Assembly (NCBI GenBank): GCA_965603355.1
Contig: CBFDCQ010000076.1
Coordinates: forward strand, 1-15,476
Direction: 5' to 3'
From: CBFDCQ01 sp965603355
Lineage (GTDB): Bacteria; Hydrogenedentota; CAZGCA01; CBFDCQ01
Length of the DNA: 15,476 nt
Part shown: positions 1 through 7,265 of the stretch, piece by piece
How the letters are laid out: each line of letters opens with the position of its first letter
Position numbering within the stretch: the first letter of the stretch is position 1
The notes under the pieces: generated by a model
Told to the model about the DNA's origin: nothing
Seen by the model: the letters and a program-made list of their open reading frames with translations, nothing else
Databases searched by the model: none
Program-made: the position numbers and the translations under genes

Positions 1-54
1 ATAGAGGACATTTCTATCGAGCTCACAAGAGGACATTATCACGGAGTTATGACA
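1..54. mobile_element. Terminal end of an insertion sequence (body lies left of the window)
   Basis: The motif GAGGACATT occurs at 4-12 and again at 29-37, a 25-base period. The outer copy leads into ATGACA ending at 54. Read on the minus strand, 54 to 29 begins TGTCA and ends AATGTCCTC. It matches the 26 bases at 15240-15265 at 19 of 26 positions with no gap. Paired TGTCA termini with internally repeated subterminal motifs are known from IS21-type elements, so that family is suggested, but no transposase is visible here. The interior of the element would lie upstream of position 1. Confidence 0.6.
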
Positions 55-71
55 CCCTCACAGGTCCCGAG

Positions 72-100
72 TTGACACTATACGGGCGCGGTGCTAGAAT
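72..100 (+). promoter_or_regulatory. Strong sigma-70-type promoter for tRNA-Ser
   Basis: A perfect -35 TTGACA (72-77) is followed by a 17-base spacer and a -10 TAGAAT (95-100). Transcription would start near 107, about 10 bases before the mature tRNA. It begins 17 bases outside the putative IS end, so it is most simply the native tRNA promoter. Confidence 0.8.
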
Positions 101-116
101 TCAGCAGGCCGATTGA

Positions 117-200
117 GGAGGGCTAGGATAACAGGTAATCCAGCGGTTTTGAAAACCGCCGCCGAAAGGCTTGGGGGTTCGAGTCCCCCGCCCTCCGCCA
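117..200 (+). tRNA. tRNA-Ser (anticodon UGA)
   Basis: The cloverleaf folds fully. The acceptor pairs GGAGGGC (117-123) with GCCCTCC (190-196), followed by discriminator G197 and an encoded CCA (198-200). The D arm is GGAT/ATCC with the GG pair in the loop. The anticodon stem GCGGT/ACCGC encloses the loop TTTGAAA, giving anticodon TGA at 150-152, which reads UCA. A 13-base variable region (160-172) forms a GCC/GGC stem with a GAAA loop, the class II arm expected of tRNA-Ser. The T arm is GGGGG/CCCCC with loop TTCGAGT. The G73 discriminator also fits serine. Confidence 0.97.
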
Positions 201-223
201 TCCAAACAACAAAATCCCGCCGA

Positions 224-1843
224 TCACTCAAGATCGCCCGCGGGCCGCTTGCCCCTTACAAACCCGGCGAGGAATTCGCCGAGTTCCGTGACGCGGAATA
301 GTCGGCAGAGAGCGAAGTACACAATCACTCCGACCGCGACGGGCGCCGCGACCTGTACGAGACGGCCGGTGAGGACCGCGGAAGAGGTCACCGTCGTTGT
401 CCACCTCAGGACGGACCAGACGGCCAGACCCATGAGCGCGGCGCTCACACCGATCCTGGACGCCGCTCGGGCAACCTGAGCCAGACCCAGCGTGCCCAAC
501 CGTCTGCGCAGCATCGTCACGAGCAACACGAGGTTCAGGGTGAACGAGATCGTCGTGGCGAGCGCCAACCCGCCAATGCCTAACGACCGGATGAAGATAA
601 CGTTAAGCCCTATGTTTGCCACCATGCTTATCGATGCGCACAACACCGGCACGCGCGTCTCTTTCATCGCGTAGAAGGCGGACACCACCGTCTTGACCGA
701 GCCGAACGATGCCATCCCTATCAGGTAGAACAACAGCGCGTAAGCCACCTCCCCGGTGGCTGCTTCATCGAAATAGGCTCCGTGCTGGAAAATCAACCTG
801 ATGACCGGCATGCGGAGCACGGCAAGACCAATAGCGGCGGGAAACGTGAAGAAGCATACCATTCTCAATCCCCGCCGGAGCGTTTCGACGAGTTTCCCGG
901 TCTCTCCCCGCGCGGCGTAAGTTGCCATTGTCGCGAGCGCGACCGTGGAGATCGCCACGCCGAACACCCCCAGCGGCAACTGTAACAGCCTGTTCGCGAA
1001 GAAAAGGCTCTTCACCGTATTCAGCCCCAGAGAGGCGGCGAAGAACTTGTCCACAAGCAGGTTCACCTGCCCGACAGCCTGACCGACCAGCGCCGGCAGC
1101 ATCAGCAGACCCATCGTTCTGAGACCGGGATGACGGGGCTCGAAACCAAACGACGGATAGATCCTCCTGCGCGACAGCATTACAAACTGCAAGAGGACCT
1201 GCGCAACTCCCCCCGCCAGAACGCCCACTGCAAGGCTCATCACCCCCAGCTGGTTTTTCAAGGCAAGACATGCAATTATGATTGAGATGTTGAGGAGGAC
1301 CGGCGAGAATGCCGGAGCCGCAAAGCTTTTCAATGAGGTTAAGAGCCCCATACCCAGAGCGGTCACCCCTATCAAGAAGAGATAAGGGAAGACCGTTCGC
1401 GTCAGCTTGATTGTGAGGGCGAGATTCTCATTCGTCGGCCCGTCGCTCGCGCTTACGCCTTGCAGTCCTCGGATGAACGGCCCGAGTATGGGCGCGGCGG
1501 CTATGCCAATGACCGTCAGAATGGCAAGTATCACGACTGTGACTGTCGTGACGGCACCGACCAGCCGTTTGACCTCATCGCGGCTCTTTGTGGCAAAGTA
1601 CTCGGAAAAGACCGGCACGTATGCGGCGTTGGCAGCGCCCTCCGCAACCAGATTGCGCAAGGTATTCGGAATACTCCATGCAAAGTAGAACGCGCCCAGT
1701 ATGGGTCCAACGAAGAAGTGGCTCAGGACAACATCGCGTACGAGTCCCAGCACGCGGCTGAGCATTGTAAAGGAGGAGAAAACGGCTACTCCGCGTGCCA
1801 AACCTCGGCCGCTTTCAGTCTGATCGCTGCTAATCTCGCTCAT
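224..1843 (-). CDS. murJ: MurJ/MviN-family lipid II flippase
   Basis: An inner-membrane flippase that moves lipid-linked peptidoglycan precursor across the membrane (MOP superfamily). The N-terminal signature SRVLGLVRDVV, followed by IPNTLRNLVAEGAANAAYVPVF, is diagnostic of MurJ/MviN, with conserved arginines in the first helices. The rest is a succession of hydrophobic segments consistent with about 14 helices, ending in a short charged tail. From the ATG at 1843 the protein is 539 residues, near the family norm of 500-550. The frame stays open to a TTG at 1873, but that start has no ribosome-binding site and adds ten residues of no family character, so the ATG is preferred, although its own Shine-Dalgarno is weak. 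A promoter lies at 1895-1924. The 3' end converges with tRNA-Ser, 23 bases away. Confidence 0.95.
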   Translation of the reverse strand: MSEISSDQTESGRGLARGVAVFSSFTMLSRVLGLVRDVVLSHFFVGPILGAFYFAWSIPNTLRNLVAEGAANAAYVPVFSEYFATKSRDEVKRLVGAVTTVTVVILAILTVIGIAAAPILGPFIRGLQGVSASDGPTNENLALTIKLTRTVFPYLFLIGVTALGMGLLTSLKSFAAPAFSPVLLNISIIIACLALKNQLGVMSLAVGVLAGGVAQVLLQFVMLSRRRIYPSFGFEPRHPGLRTMGLLMLPALVGQAVGQVNLLVDKFFAASLGLNTVKSLFFANRLLQLPLGVFGVAISTVALATMATYAARGETGKLVETLRRGLRMVCFFTFPAAIGLAVLRMPVIRLIFQHGAYFDEAATGEVAYALLFYLIGMASFGSVKTVVSAFYAMKETRVPVLCASISMVANIGLNVIFIRSLGIGGLALATTISFTLNLVLLVTMLRRRLGTLGLAQVARAASRIGVSAALMGLAVWSVLRWTTTVTSSAVLTGRLVQVAAPVAVGVIVYFALCRLFRVTELGEFLAGFVRGKRPAGDLE

Positions 1844-1894
1844 AACTGTTCCACTCGCCCCACAAGGTGGCAATGAAGAATCGCCCGTTTTCGG

Positions 1895-1924
1895 AGTTTA
1901 TCAGACCGAACAGCAATTTGTCGA
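1895..1924 (-). promoter_or_regulatory. Probable murJ promoter
   Basis: On the minus strand, TCGACA (1924-1919; five of six -35 bases) is followed by an 18-base spacer and TAAACT (1900-1895; four of six -10 bases). It points at murJ and gives a leader of about 45 bases to the ATG at 1843. It suggests murJ is transcribed independently of the TPR gene 302 bases upstream. Confidence 0.5.
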
Positions 1925-1976
1925 GGAATAGAAGGTGATCTTCTCACCGATCTCCAGTTTCCGGACAACATCTCTT

Positions 1977-2033
1977 CTCTGGGAGAGGGCCGACCTCCGT
2001 GCGGTACGCCGCGGGCGGGTCTAAGACCCGCCC
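1977..2033. repeat. Composite palindromic repeat: GGGAGAGGG segment plus 10-bp-stem hairpin
   Basis: A perfect inverted repeat, GGGCGGGTCT at 2013-2022 and AGACCCGCCC at 2024-2033 around one base, is followed by CCTACG. About 25 bases to its left is TCTGGGAGAGGGCC (1978-1991). Read on the minus strand the order is GTAGGGG, palindrome, then GGCCCTCTCCCAGA. The same order recurs at 11965-12026. It lies in the 302-base gap between the TPR gene and murJ; the rest of that gap holds the adjacent palindrome at 2039-2067 and the murJ promoter. Confidence 0.8.
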
Positions 2034-2038
2034 CTACG

Positions 2039-2067
2039 TGGCAGACAGGAATGTCTGCCCCACCATC
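2039..2067. repeat. 29-bp palindromic repeat, copy 1
   Basis: The arms GGCAGACA (2040-2047) and TGTCTGCC (2052-2059) pair around GGAA. The whole 29 bases are identical, in reverse complement, to 5877-5905. It directly abuts the hairpin at 2013-2033. Short dispersed palindromes of this kind are frequent between genes in planctomycete-like and verrucomicrobial genomes (family knowledge). No function can be read from the sequence. Confidence 0.85.
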
Positions 2068-2145
2068 ACAGGAGAGGCCTCCGTCAAGCGGGCGTTCGCG
2101 GCGCATTGCAGAACTGGGGATTAGTGAGGGGTGATTGTAGGCGGG

Positions 2146-2814
2146 TCAGGATCCCTCAATTCGCTCGATACGTTCGCGGGCGTATCGGGCGAACTTGGTC
2201 TTGGGATACTTCTTGGCAATTCGGTTCAACATCCGCACAGCTTCGTGCGGTTCGCCCATCTTCAGAGCGAGAATGTCCGCCAATCGGTTTGTTATATGGC
2301 ACCATTGCTCCGGAGGTAAGTCCAGTTCGAGCGCGTCCGCGAAAGTCCGCGCCGCCAGCTCGTACTGATCCATCTTGCACTGTACGTCACCAAGAAGAAG
2401 GCGTGCGTCCACGTCTTCCGGGTCCTCCTCGATAACCTTCTCATACTCGGCAACCGCCTCCGTGTAACGCCCTTCGCTCGTGAGCTTCTCGGCGATGTCG
2501 TAGGTCTTCCTCACCTCTCCGGCAGAGGGGAACAGCAGGCGCTCGAAGAACGACGAGCACACGCCGGCTATGAACGGGGTGTACAACACCGCTACCGCAA
2601 GGCCCGTCAGCACTACGGCTGCAAGCAGTACGAAGGGGTCGCTTCGAAGCGCTCCAACGAGAAGGGAAAACATCGCGGGGATCACTGCCGCCAACACAAT
2701 CACGCCGACGCAGCCCATGCTCGGTTGGATATTTGTCGAGTCGCTCATCTCCGCCTTGAAAGAGAAAGCGCCGACGATAAGCACTGCTACCAGGATTATC
2801 CCAAATAGAATCAT
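2146..2814 (-). CDS. Membrane-anchored tetratricopeptide-repeat protein
   Basis: Unnamed. From the ATG at 2814 it is 222 residues. Three hydrophobic segments (about 1-19, 34-56 and 60-88) precede a soluble region with TPR helix pairs at about 104-131 (AEKLTSEGRYTEAVAEYEKVIEEDP), 135-165 and 172-205. The layout suggests an inner-membrane anchor presenting a cytoplasmic or periplasmic scaffold. The frame is open back to a GTG at 2877 (243 residues). I prefer the ATG because it begins directly with the first helix and has GGACGG nine bases upstream; the GTG has no usable site. It follows pilT in the same direction, so it may be a pilus or envelope assembly factor, but that rests only on position. 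Confidence 0.8.
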   Translation of the reverse strand: MILFGIILVAVLIVGAFSFKAEMSDSTNIQPSMGCVGVIVLAAVIPAMFSLLVGALRSDPFVLLAAVVLTGLAVAVLYTPFIAGVCSSFFERLLFPSAGEVRKTYDIAEKLTSEGRYTEAVAEYEKVIEEDPEDVDARLLLGDVQCKMDQYELAARTFADALELDLPPEQWCHITNRLADILALKMGEPHEAVRMLNRIAKKYPKTKFARYARERIERIEGS

Positions 2815-2889
2815 ATCAGGTATCCGTCCACTGGCAGGCACACTTTCCGGTATTGCGTCTGAGACCGGCCGGTGCACTCCGCAACGGCG

Positions 2890-3942
2890 TCAGCCGGCCA
2901 TGAGCATCTGCGGGCTTTTGACATGCGGGACGGCATCCTCGTAAGAGACCAGACCGCGCAGGTAGAGATCCTTTATCGAAGTGTCGAGCGTGACCATGCC
3001 GTCTTTGGCGTGCGTCTCTATCACGCTGTAAATCTGGTGCGTCTTCGCCTCGCGTACCAGGTTGGCGACGGCCGAGTTATGTCGGAGTATCTCGACCGCG
3101 AGCACGCGGCCTTGTATGTCCGCCCTCGGCAGCAACCTCTGCGATACTATCGCGAGCAGACACATCGCCATCTGGAACCGGATCTGCTGCTGCTGATGTG
3201 GCGGGAAAACGTCCACGACGCGGTCGACCGTCTGTACGGCGTCATTCGTGTGCAGCGTGGCTATGACCAGGTGCCCGGTCTCGGCGGCGGTCAGCGCGCA
3301 CGCAATCGTCTCGAGATCGCGCATCTCGCCGATGAGTATGACGTCGGGATCCTGTCTGAGGACGTATTTCAGCGCGTTCGGGAACGAGTGAGTATCCCCG
3401 CCGACCTCGCGCTGATCAATAATGCTTCTCTTGTGATAATGCACGTACTCGACCGGGTCCTCGACAGTGATAATGTGGCATTCCTTGTTTGAGTTGATCA
3501 GGTCTATCATCGCGGCCTGTGTCGTGGTCTTGCCATGACCGGTGGGTCCCGTGACGAGAATCAATCCCTGCGGCCGGAACGATATGTCGTGCACCACCTG
3601 CGGCAGGCCCAGGTCCTCCAGCGACGGTATATCCTCCGGAATAGGCCTGAAGGCCGCGGCCACACACCCTTTCTGCATATACACGTTGACGCGGAACCTG
3701 TGCTTCTTGGTAACACCCAGCGATAAATCGAGCTCTTTTCTCTCCTCGAATATCTGGCGGTGCTGGTCGGTCAATATGCTGTAAACAAGCCTTTTGGCAT
3801 CATCCGGCGCAAGCGGATCGTACTTCGTGCGAAAGAACTTGCCGTCAACACGAACTGCCGGCGGTGCACCCGCCGTTATGAGAAGGTCGGACGCCTTCTG
3901 GTCCTGCACGAGATCGAACAGCTCTTTCATGTCGAGCGCCAT
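2890..3942 (-). CDS. pilT: Type IV pilus retraction ATPase, PilT family
   Basis: A cytoplasmic hexameric ATPase that powers depolymerisation of type IV pili (twitching motility, DNA uptake). It is 350 residues, the usual PilT length. The N-terminal PAS-like domain is about residues 1-100. Walker A GPTGHGKTT is at 132-140, with His where most family members have Ser. The Asp box TVEDPVEY is near 159-166, the Walker B region DPDVILIGEMRD at 198-209, and the His box ATLHTNDAVQTVDRV at 228-242. The C-terminal AVANLVREAKTHQIYSVIET (291-310) corresponds to the AIRNLIRE motif of PilT that is needed for retraction. The ATG at 3942 follows AAAGGATGG. It lies 30 bases after the pilU-like gene, so the two are almost certainly cotranscribed. 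No pilB, pilC or pilin gene is in the window. Confidence 0.95.
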   Translation of the reverse strand: MALDMKELFDLVQDQKASDLLITAGAPPAVRVDGKFFRTKYDPLAPDDAKRLVYSILTDQHRQIFEERKELDLSLGVTKKHRFRVNVYMQKGCVAAAFRPIPEDIPSLEDLGLPQVVHDISFRPQGLILVTGPTGHGKTTTQAAMIDLINSNKECHIITVEDPVEYVHYHKRSIIDQREVGGDTHSFPNALKYVLRQDPDVILIGEMRDLETIACALTAAETGHLVIATLHTNDAVQTVDRVVDVFPPHQQQQIRFQMAMCLLAIVSQRLLPRADIQGRVLAVEILRHNSAVANLVREAKTHQIYSVIETHAKDGMVTLDTSIKDLYLRGLVSYEDAVPHVKSPQMLMAG

Positions 3943-3972
3943 AGTCCATCCTTTCGCCTGTCACGACCGTTC

Positions 3973-5067
3973 TCAACGTCGCGTGTCGCTGATAGATTCC
4001 ACACCGGTGTATATCCCTTGAACGTTAAGCTTGAACTCCTCCGGGCTCGTAGCGCAGAGCAGCGCATCCTCATAGGAGACCTTGCCGTCCTGGTACAAAT
4101 CGACCAGCGCCCGGTTGAACGTCTGCATTCCCATGTCCCCACCCTGCTTCACGAGTTCCAGTATCCTCCAGGTCTCACCGCCGAACAGCAGCTTCTTTAT
4201 GGTCGGCGTTCCCAGCATGACCTCCAGAGCCGGTATGCGACCCGGACCGTCCTTCCTGGGCAGCAGCCGCATGCATATCACGCCCTCGAGACATAACGAC
4301 AGCTCGAGCCGTATCTGCGGCCTGAGATGTTCCGGAAAGTAGTTGATCATCCTGTCGAGAGTCTGCGTGACGTCCGTTGTATGCATTGTGCTGAGAACCA
4401 GATGGCCTGTCTGCGCGGCCGAGAGAGCCGTGATCATAGTGTCAAGGTCGCGCATCTCGCCGATCAGGATCACGTCCGGGCTCTGCCGGACAACGTGTTT
4501 CAGCGCGTCAGGAAAAGAGTTTGAATCGAACCCGACCTCCCGCTGGTTGATCAAGCTTAGCTTATCGTCGTGTATGAACTCGATCGGGTCCTCGATCGTC
4601 ATGATATGTTTTTTGAACTTGTTGTTGATATGGTTGATCATGGCGGCGAGCGTCGTCGACTTGCCGCTGCCGGTCGCCCCCGTCACCAGCACCAACCCCC
4701 GAGGCAGTTCCGCGAGTTGCCGAATCACCGGCGACAGGTTGAGCTTCTCGAAGGTCAGCTCCTCCATCGGGACGAGTCTTATGACGAACCCGAGATGTCC
4801 CTTCTGCCGGAACGCATTCACCCTGTACCTGTAACCGCTCTTGGCCGTGTACGCCACGTCCAGGTCCGGGTCGTCCTCAAACCTGCGCCGCTGATGTTCC
4901 GTCATCAAGACCTTGACCATCTGCTCGGTATCGGGGTCCGTGACGGCAGGCAGGTCGTAGCGTTCCAACGTGCCGTTTACGCGAAACACCGGCGTCGAAC
5001 CGGTCTTAACGTAAACGTCGGACGCGCCCTTCTCGACCATCACATCCAGTATGCGCTCAACATCCAC
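3973..5067 (-). CDS. pilU: PilU-like type IV pilus retraction ATPase (PilT paralogue)
   Basis: A second PilT/PilU ATPase, 364 residues. Walker A GATGSGKST is at 130-138, Asp box TIEDPIEFI at 157-165, Walker B region SPDVILIGEMRD at 196-207 and His box STMHTTDVTQTLDRM at 226-240. Its C-terminus is closer to PilU than PilT: GTPTIKKLLFGGE (286-298), then GMQTFNRALVDLYQDGKVSYEDAL (313-336), and it lacks the AIRNLIRE motif. PilU usually acts together with PilT to raise retraction force. The start is the GTG at 5067, supported by AGGAG eight bases upstream. It lies 51 bases after lipB and 30 before pilT, all on one strand. Assignment to PilU rather than a second PilT is by C-terminal resemblance. 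Confidence 0.9.
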   Translation of the reverse strand: MDVERILDVMVEKGASDVYVKTGSTPVFRVNGTLERYDLPAVTDPDTEQMVKVLMTEHQRRRFEDDPDLDVAYTAKSGYRYRVNAFRQKGHLGFVIRLVPMEELTFEKLNLSPVIRQLAELPRGLVLVTGATGSGKSTTLAAMINHINNKFKKHIMTIEDPIEFIHDDKLSLINQREVGFDSNSFPDALKHVVRQSPDVILIGEMRDLDTMITALSAAQTGHLVLSTMHTTDVTQTLDRMINYFPEHLRPQIRLELSLCLEGVICMRLLPRKDGPGRIPALEVMLGTPTIKKLLFGGETWRILELVKQGGDMGMQTFNRALVDLYQDGKVSYEDALLCATSPEEFKLNVQGIYTGVESISDTRR

Positions 5068-5118
5068 GGCGGAATCTCCTATCCGAGCCGCACAGAAACA
5101 GCAGTCACTATCTGAATT

Positions 5119-5790
5119 CTACTTTGTGCGAGCCGGATCGTCAAGGTAAACCGTCTCGAGACCGAAAACGTCTCCGAATCGGCGAAGAAAATGCCCGACC
5201 ACTTCGCTCCTGTCCACATCCTTCCCTAGAAGCTCACAAACGCTCGTAACTCCCTTGTCCTCTATACCACATGGCGTTATCAGGGCAAAATGATCAAGGC
5301 GCGGGTTGATGTTCAGGGCCAGGCCGTGGAACGTTATCCACCGGCGGACGGCAATACCTATCGCCGCGACCTTCTCATCGGCGGCCCACACGCCGGTGTA
5401 TCCTTTGATTCTCTCGGCCTCAATGTCTAAGTCCAGCAGAGTCCTGATGATCACTTCCTCGAGCGCACGTAAGTACCATCCGACGTCCCGCTTATGCCTG
5501 TTAAGGTTGAGGATAGGGTACGCAACCATCTGTCCCGGCCCGTGATAGGTCACATCGCCGCCTCGGTCGACCTCCAGCAACTCGATACCTTTGGCGCGGA
5601 GATCCTCCTCCGACGCGAGGACGTTTCGCCGGTCGCTCGACCTGCCTATGGTAATCGTCGGCGGATGCTCGCCCAAATACAGCAGATCGCACTCATCGCG
5701 GTCCGGCGACTCTACCGCCTCTTTCTGTTTGTCCCAGGCCGTGGTGTAATCCACGTTGCCCAGATCGACCACACCGCATCGTCCGGCCAT
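5119..5790 (-). CDS. lipB: Octanoyltransferase (lipoate-protein ligase B)
   Basis: Transfers octanoyl from acyl carrier protein to lipoyl domains of 2-oxoacid dehydrogenases and GcvH in the cytoplasm, the first step of lipoate synthesis. Counting from the ATG at 5790 (223 residues, a typical length), the signature RGGDVTYHGPGQ is at 76-87, the catalytic Lys in DEKVAAIGIAV is K140, and the catalytic Cys in ITPCGI is C174, giving the Cys-Lys dyad. The frame remains open to 5868, but the starts at 5868, 5841 and 5838 are rejected: a near-consensus promoter occupies 5837-5865, and its -10 hexamer overlaps the tandem ATGATG. The chosen ATG has GGAGGG nine bases upstream. It heads the lipB-pilU-pilT-TPR run. 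A lipoate synthase gene is not present here. Confidence 0.95.
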   Translation of the reverse strand: MAGRCGVVDLGNVDYTTAWDKQKEAVESPDRDECDLLYLGEHPPTITIGRSSDRRNVLASEEDLRAKGIELLEVDRGGDVTYHGPGQMVAYPILNLNRHKRDVGWYLRALEEVIIRTLLDLDIEAERIKGYTGVWAADEKVAAIGIAVRRWITFHGLALNINPRLDHFALITPCGIEDKGVTSVCELLGKDVDRSEVVGHFLRRFGDVFGLETVYLDDPARTK

Positions 5791-5799
5791 ACAATCACA

Positions 5800-5805
5800 C
5801 CCTCC
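5800..5805 (-). promoter_or_regulatory. Shine-Dalgarno site that fixes the lipB start
   Basis: GGAGGG on the minus strand, nine bases before the ATG at 5790. None of the upstream in-frame starts has an equally good site. It lies about 25 bases downstream of the predicted transcription start. Confidence 0.7.
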
Positions 5806-5836
5806 GCACGAAACATCCTCGCAACCTACCGCGTGC

Positions 5837-5865
5837 ATCATAAGTCCACCCCGATCTTTTGTCAA
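5837..5865 (-). promoter_or_regulatory. Near-consensus promoter of the lipB-pilU-pilT run
   Basis: On the minus strand a perfect TTGACA (5865-5860), a 17-base spacer and TATGAT (5842-5837; five of six). Transcription should begin near 5830, giving a leader of about 40 bases before the lipB ATG at 5790. It lies between the 29-bp palindrome at 5877-5905 and lipB. Confidence 0.85.
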
Positions 5866-5876
5866 CATTATCGCTG

Positions 5877-5905
5877 GATGGTGGGGCAGACATTCCTGTC
5901 TGCCA
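5877..5905. repeat. 29-bp palindromic repeat, copy 2
   Basis: Exact reverse complement of 2039-2067; the arms GGCAGACA and TGTCTGCC surround TTCC. It lies between thuA (stop at 5989) and the lipB promoter, 12 bases upstream of the -35 hexamer, so it cannot terminate lipB. It could affect readthrough from the ThuA-like gene, although no T-run follows. Confidence 0.85.
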
Positions 5906-5988
5906 ACACGACGGACTGCGGCGGAAAGGAAGTCAATGAGTGCTGCAACAGCGCATCAGTGGGTTGGCGAGCCTGGGAACCGTCCCGG

Positions 5989-6909
5989 TTACTCGCCACC
6001 GAGCCAGCGGACCGCGTTCTCGATGATCTTGAGTATGTTTTCCTCGTAGAACCCCTTGTAGGTCTCGTGACCGGGCCGGAAATAGAGGACTTTGCCCTTG
6101 CCGACGTTCCAGACCATCGCGCACCGGAACCATTCGCCGGTCGGCCACCGTTCCTCGAGGATCACTTCGTCCGGGTCCGGGACGTGGAACGGTTCGTCGT
6201 ACATCTCAGTGTTCGGGATGGTGAACTTCTTCGGGACGCCCTTGGCGACGGGATGTTCCGGTTTCACAACGAGCACGGTACTCGGTTTCCCGTCATCGCG
6301 GTATCCGGGAAAACAGCATATCGGCAGGTTGACGGTGACTTTGGTCAGGCCGTCTGGGAATTTGCGGGGATTGAAGTTAGGTGTCACCCGCCAGTCTCTC
6401 TCGGGCGCCGTGAACCGCTCCGGCAGCGACACGTACTCGAACTCGACGCGCTCGCCGGCGGACGCGGGGAACCGTTTCTGCGCTTCCAGCCTCGTCTCAT
6501 AGTTCATCGCCTCCATGAACGGGGTGCACCAGTGCGCCGAATGAAGCACGAGAAGCGACAACCTGCCGGAGACGATCCGCTCAACGATACGCTTCCCGGT
6601 CTCTATGGGAACCTCATCCTGCCTGACGTGTCCCCACCAGACGATCACGTCAGTGTTGTCCAGAATAGCGTCCGACAACCCCTGTTCAGGATCGTCGAGC
6701 CCAACGGATTTCACTTCCATACCGCCTGCCTGTTCAAGTTGGCTGGCTATATGGTTGCCGATAAAATCCGGGTACGCTTGCTTCTGCCTCGGCTGTCGCT
6801 CGTCCCAGACGAGAACCTTGACCTTCCCCTCCGCGGCCAACGCGCTGCCCATCATCGGCAAGCAACAACACAATACACTCAAACAGGCTAAAACCTTGAT
6901 GTTACCCAT
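5989..6909 (-). CDS. Secreted ThuA-like (trehalose utilisation) domain protein
   Basis: 306 residues from the ATG at 6909. A signal peptide (about 1-26, ending SALA/AEG) is followed by a single ThuA fold with type 1 glutamine-amidotransferase-like topology. Landmarks are KVLVWDERQPRQKQAYPDFIGNHIA just after the signal, DVIVWWGHVRQDEV, LLVLHSAHWCTPF, EMYDEPFHVPDPDEV, and near the C-terminus GKGKVLYFRPGHETY. Family members occur in sugar-utilisation loci and some are linked to disaccharide 3-keto-glycoside chemistry; the exact substrate cannot be read here. A strong AGGGGAGG lies just upstream of tandem ATGs at 6912 and 6909; the second has the better spacing. The frame reaches a TTG at 6945 without a ribosome-binding site. 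It is transcribed away from the SDR gene. Confidence 0.9.
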   Translation of the reverse strand: MGNIKVLACLSVLCCCLPMMGSALAAEGKVKVLVWDERQPRQKQAYPDFIGNHIASQLEQAGGMEVKSVGLDDPEQGLSDAILDNTDVIVWWGHVRQDEVPIETGKRIVERIVSGRLSLLVLHSAHWCTPFMEAMNYETRLEAQKRFPASAGERVEFEYVSLPERFTAPERDWRVTPNFNPRKFPDGLTKVTVNLPICCFPGYRDDGKPSTVLVVKPEHPVAKGVPKKFTIPNTEMYDEPFHVPDPDEVILEERWPTGEWFRCAMVWNVGKGKVLYFRPGHETYKGFYEENILKIIENAVRWLGGE

Positions 6910-7004
6910 CATAACCTCCCCTCTTGTTGTAAGAAGCATGGACAATCCCCATCCCGACTCAGTTCAGCTCCTCGCGATCTCACTCTAACCCGACGACAGC
7001 CCAA

Positions 7005-7034
7005 ACCTTACTCCACAGAGGCGTAACCTGTCAA
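7005..7034 (-). promoter_or_regulatory. Possible promoter of the ThuA-like gene
   Basis: On the minus strand a perfect TTGACA (7034-7029) with, after 18 bases, only a weak -10, TAAGGT (7010-7005; three of six). The leader would be about 90 bases. The -35 match alone makes this tentative. Confidence 0.3.
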
Positions 7035-7108
7035 GACGGGCATCCTTGATTCCCCTGACGGGCTCCATGTCTTCCGTGGCTCGCTATCCGACAAGAGTTG
7101 GGGCGGAC

Positions 7109-7137
7109 TTGACCTGAAGAGCAAGCTCTGACACAAT
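7109..7137 (+). promoter_or_regulatory. Probable SDR promoter with an inverted repeat in the spacer
   Basis: TTGACC (7109-7114; five of six), a 17-base spacer and CACAAT (7132-7137; four of six). Inside the spacer, AGAGC (7118-7122) and GCTCT (7125-7129) form a perfect inverted repeat around AA. A dyad between -35 and -10 is a classic place for a repressor operator; the regulator is unknown and none is encoded nearby. Confidence 0.45.
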
Positions 7138-7265
7138 TCACGTGAAACCAGCACTGACACGGCATCAGACGAAGCCGTTCAGAAATGGAGGGCAGGCATC
7201 TGTTGTTGGCCGTCGTCGGGCCGATGAGTTTTGCGCGTCACAACTCTGAAGAAGGAGACAATGCG

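Larger units (their letters stand above)
6910..7265. other. 356-base divergent intergenic region
   Basis: It separates the ThuA-like gene (minus) from the SDR gene (plus). It holds one credible promoter toward the SDR gene (7109-7137), a weaker one toward the ThuA-like gene (7005-7034), and the two ribosome-binding sites. The plus frame is open from 7185, but no start before 7266 has a ribosome-binding site. I see no RNA gene or dispersed repeat. Confidence 0.6.

Noticed and set aside
1844..1873. TTG start adding ten residues to MurJ
   Set aside because: No ribosome-binding site and no family resemblance in the extension; the ATG at 1843 fits MurJ length.
5791..5868. Cysteine-rich N-terminal metal-binding extension of LipB
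   Set aside because: The stretch overlaps a near-consensus promoter and lies upstream of a better start with GGAGGG.
5494..6891. A 465-codon plus-strand open frame
   Set aside because: It is entirely antisense to lipB and the ThuA-like gene, both of which have clear family motifs; its translation has no recognisable domain.
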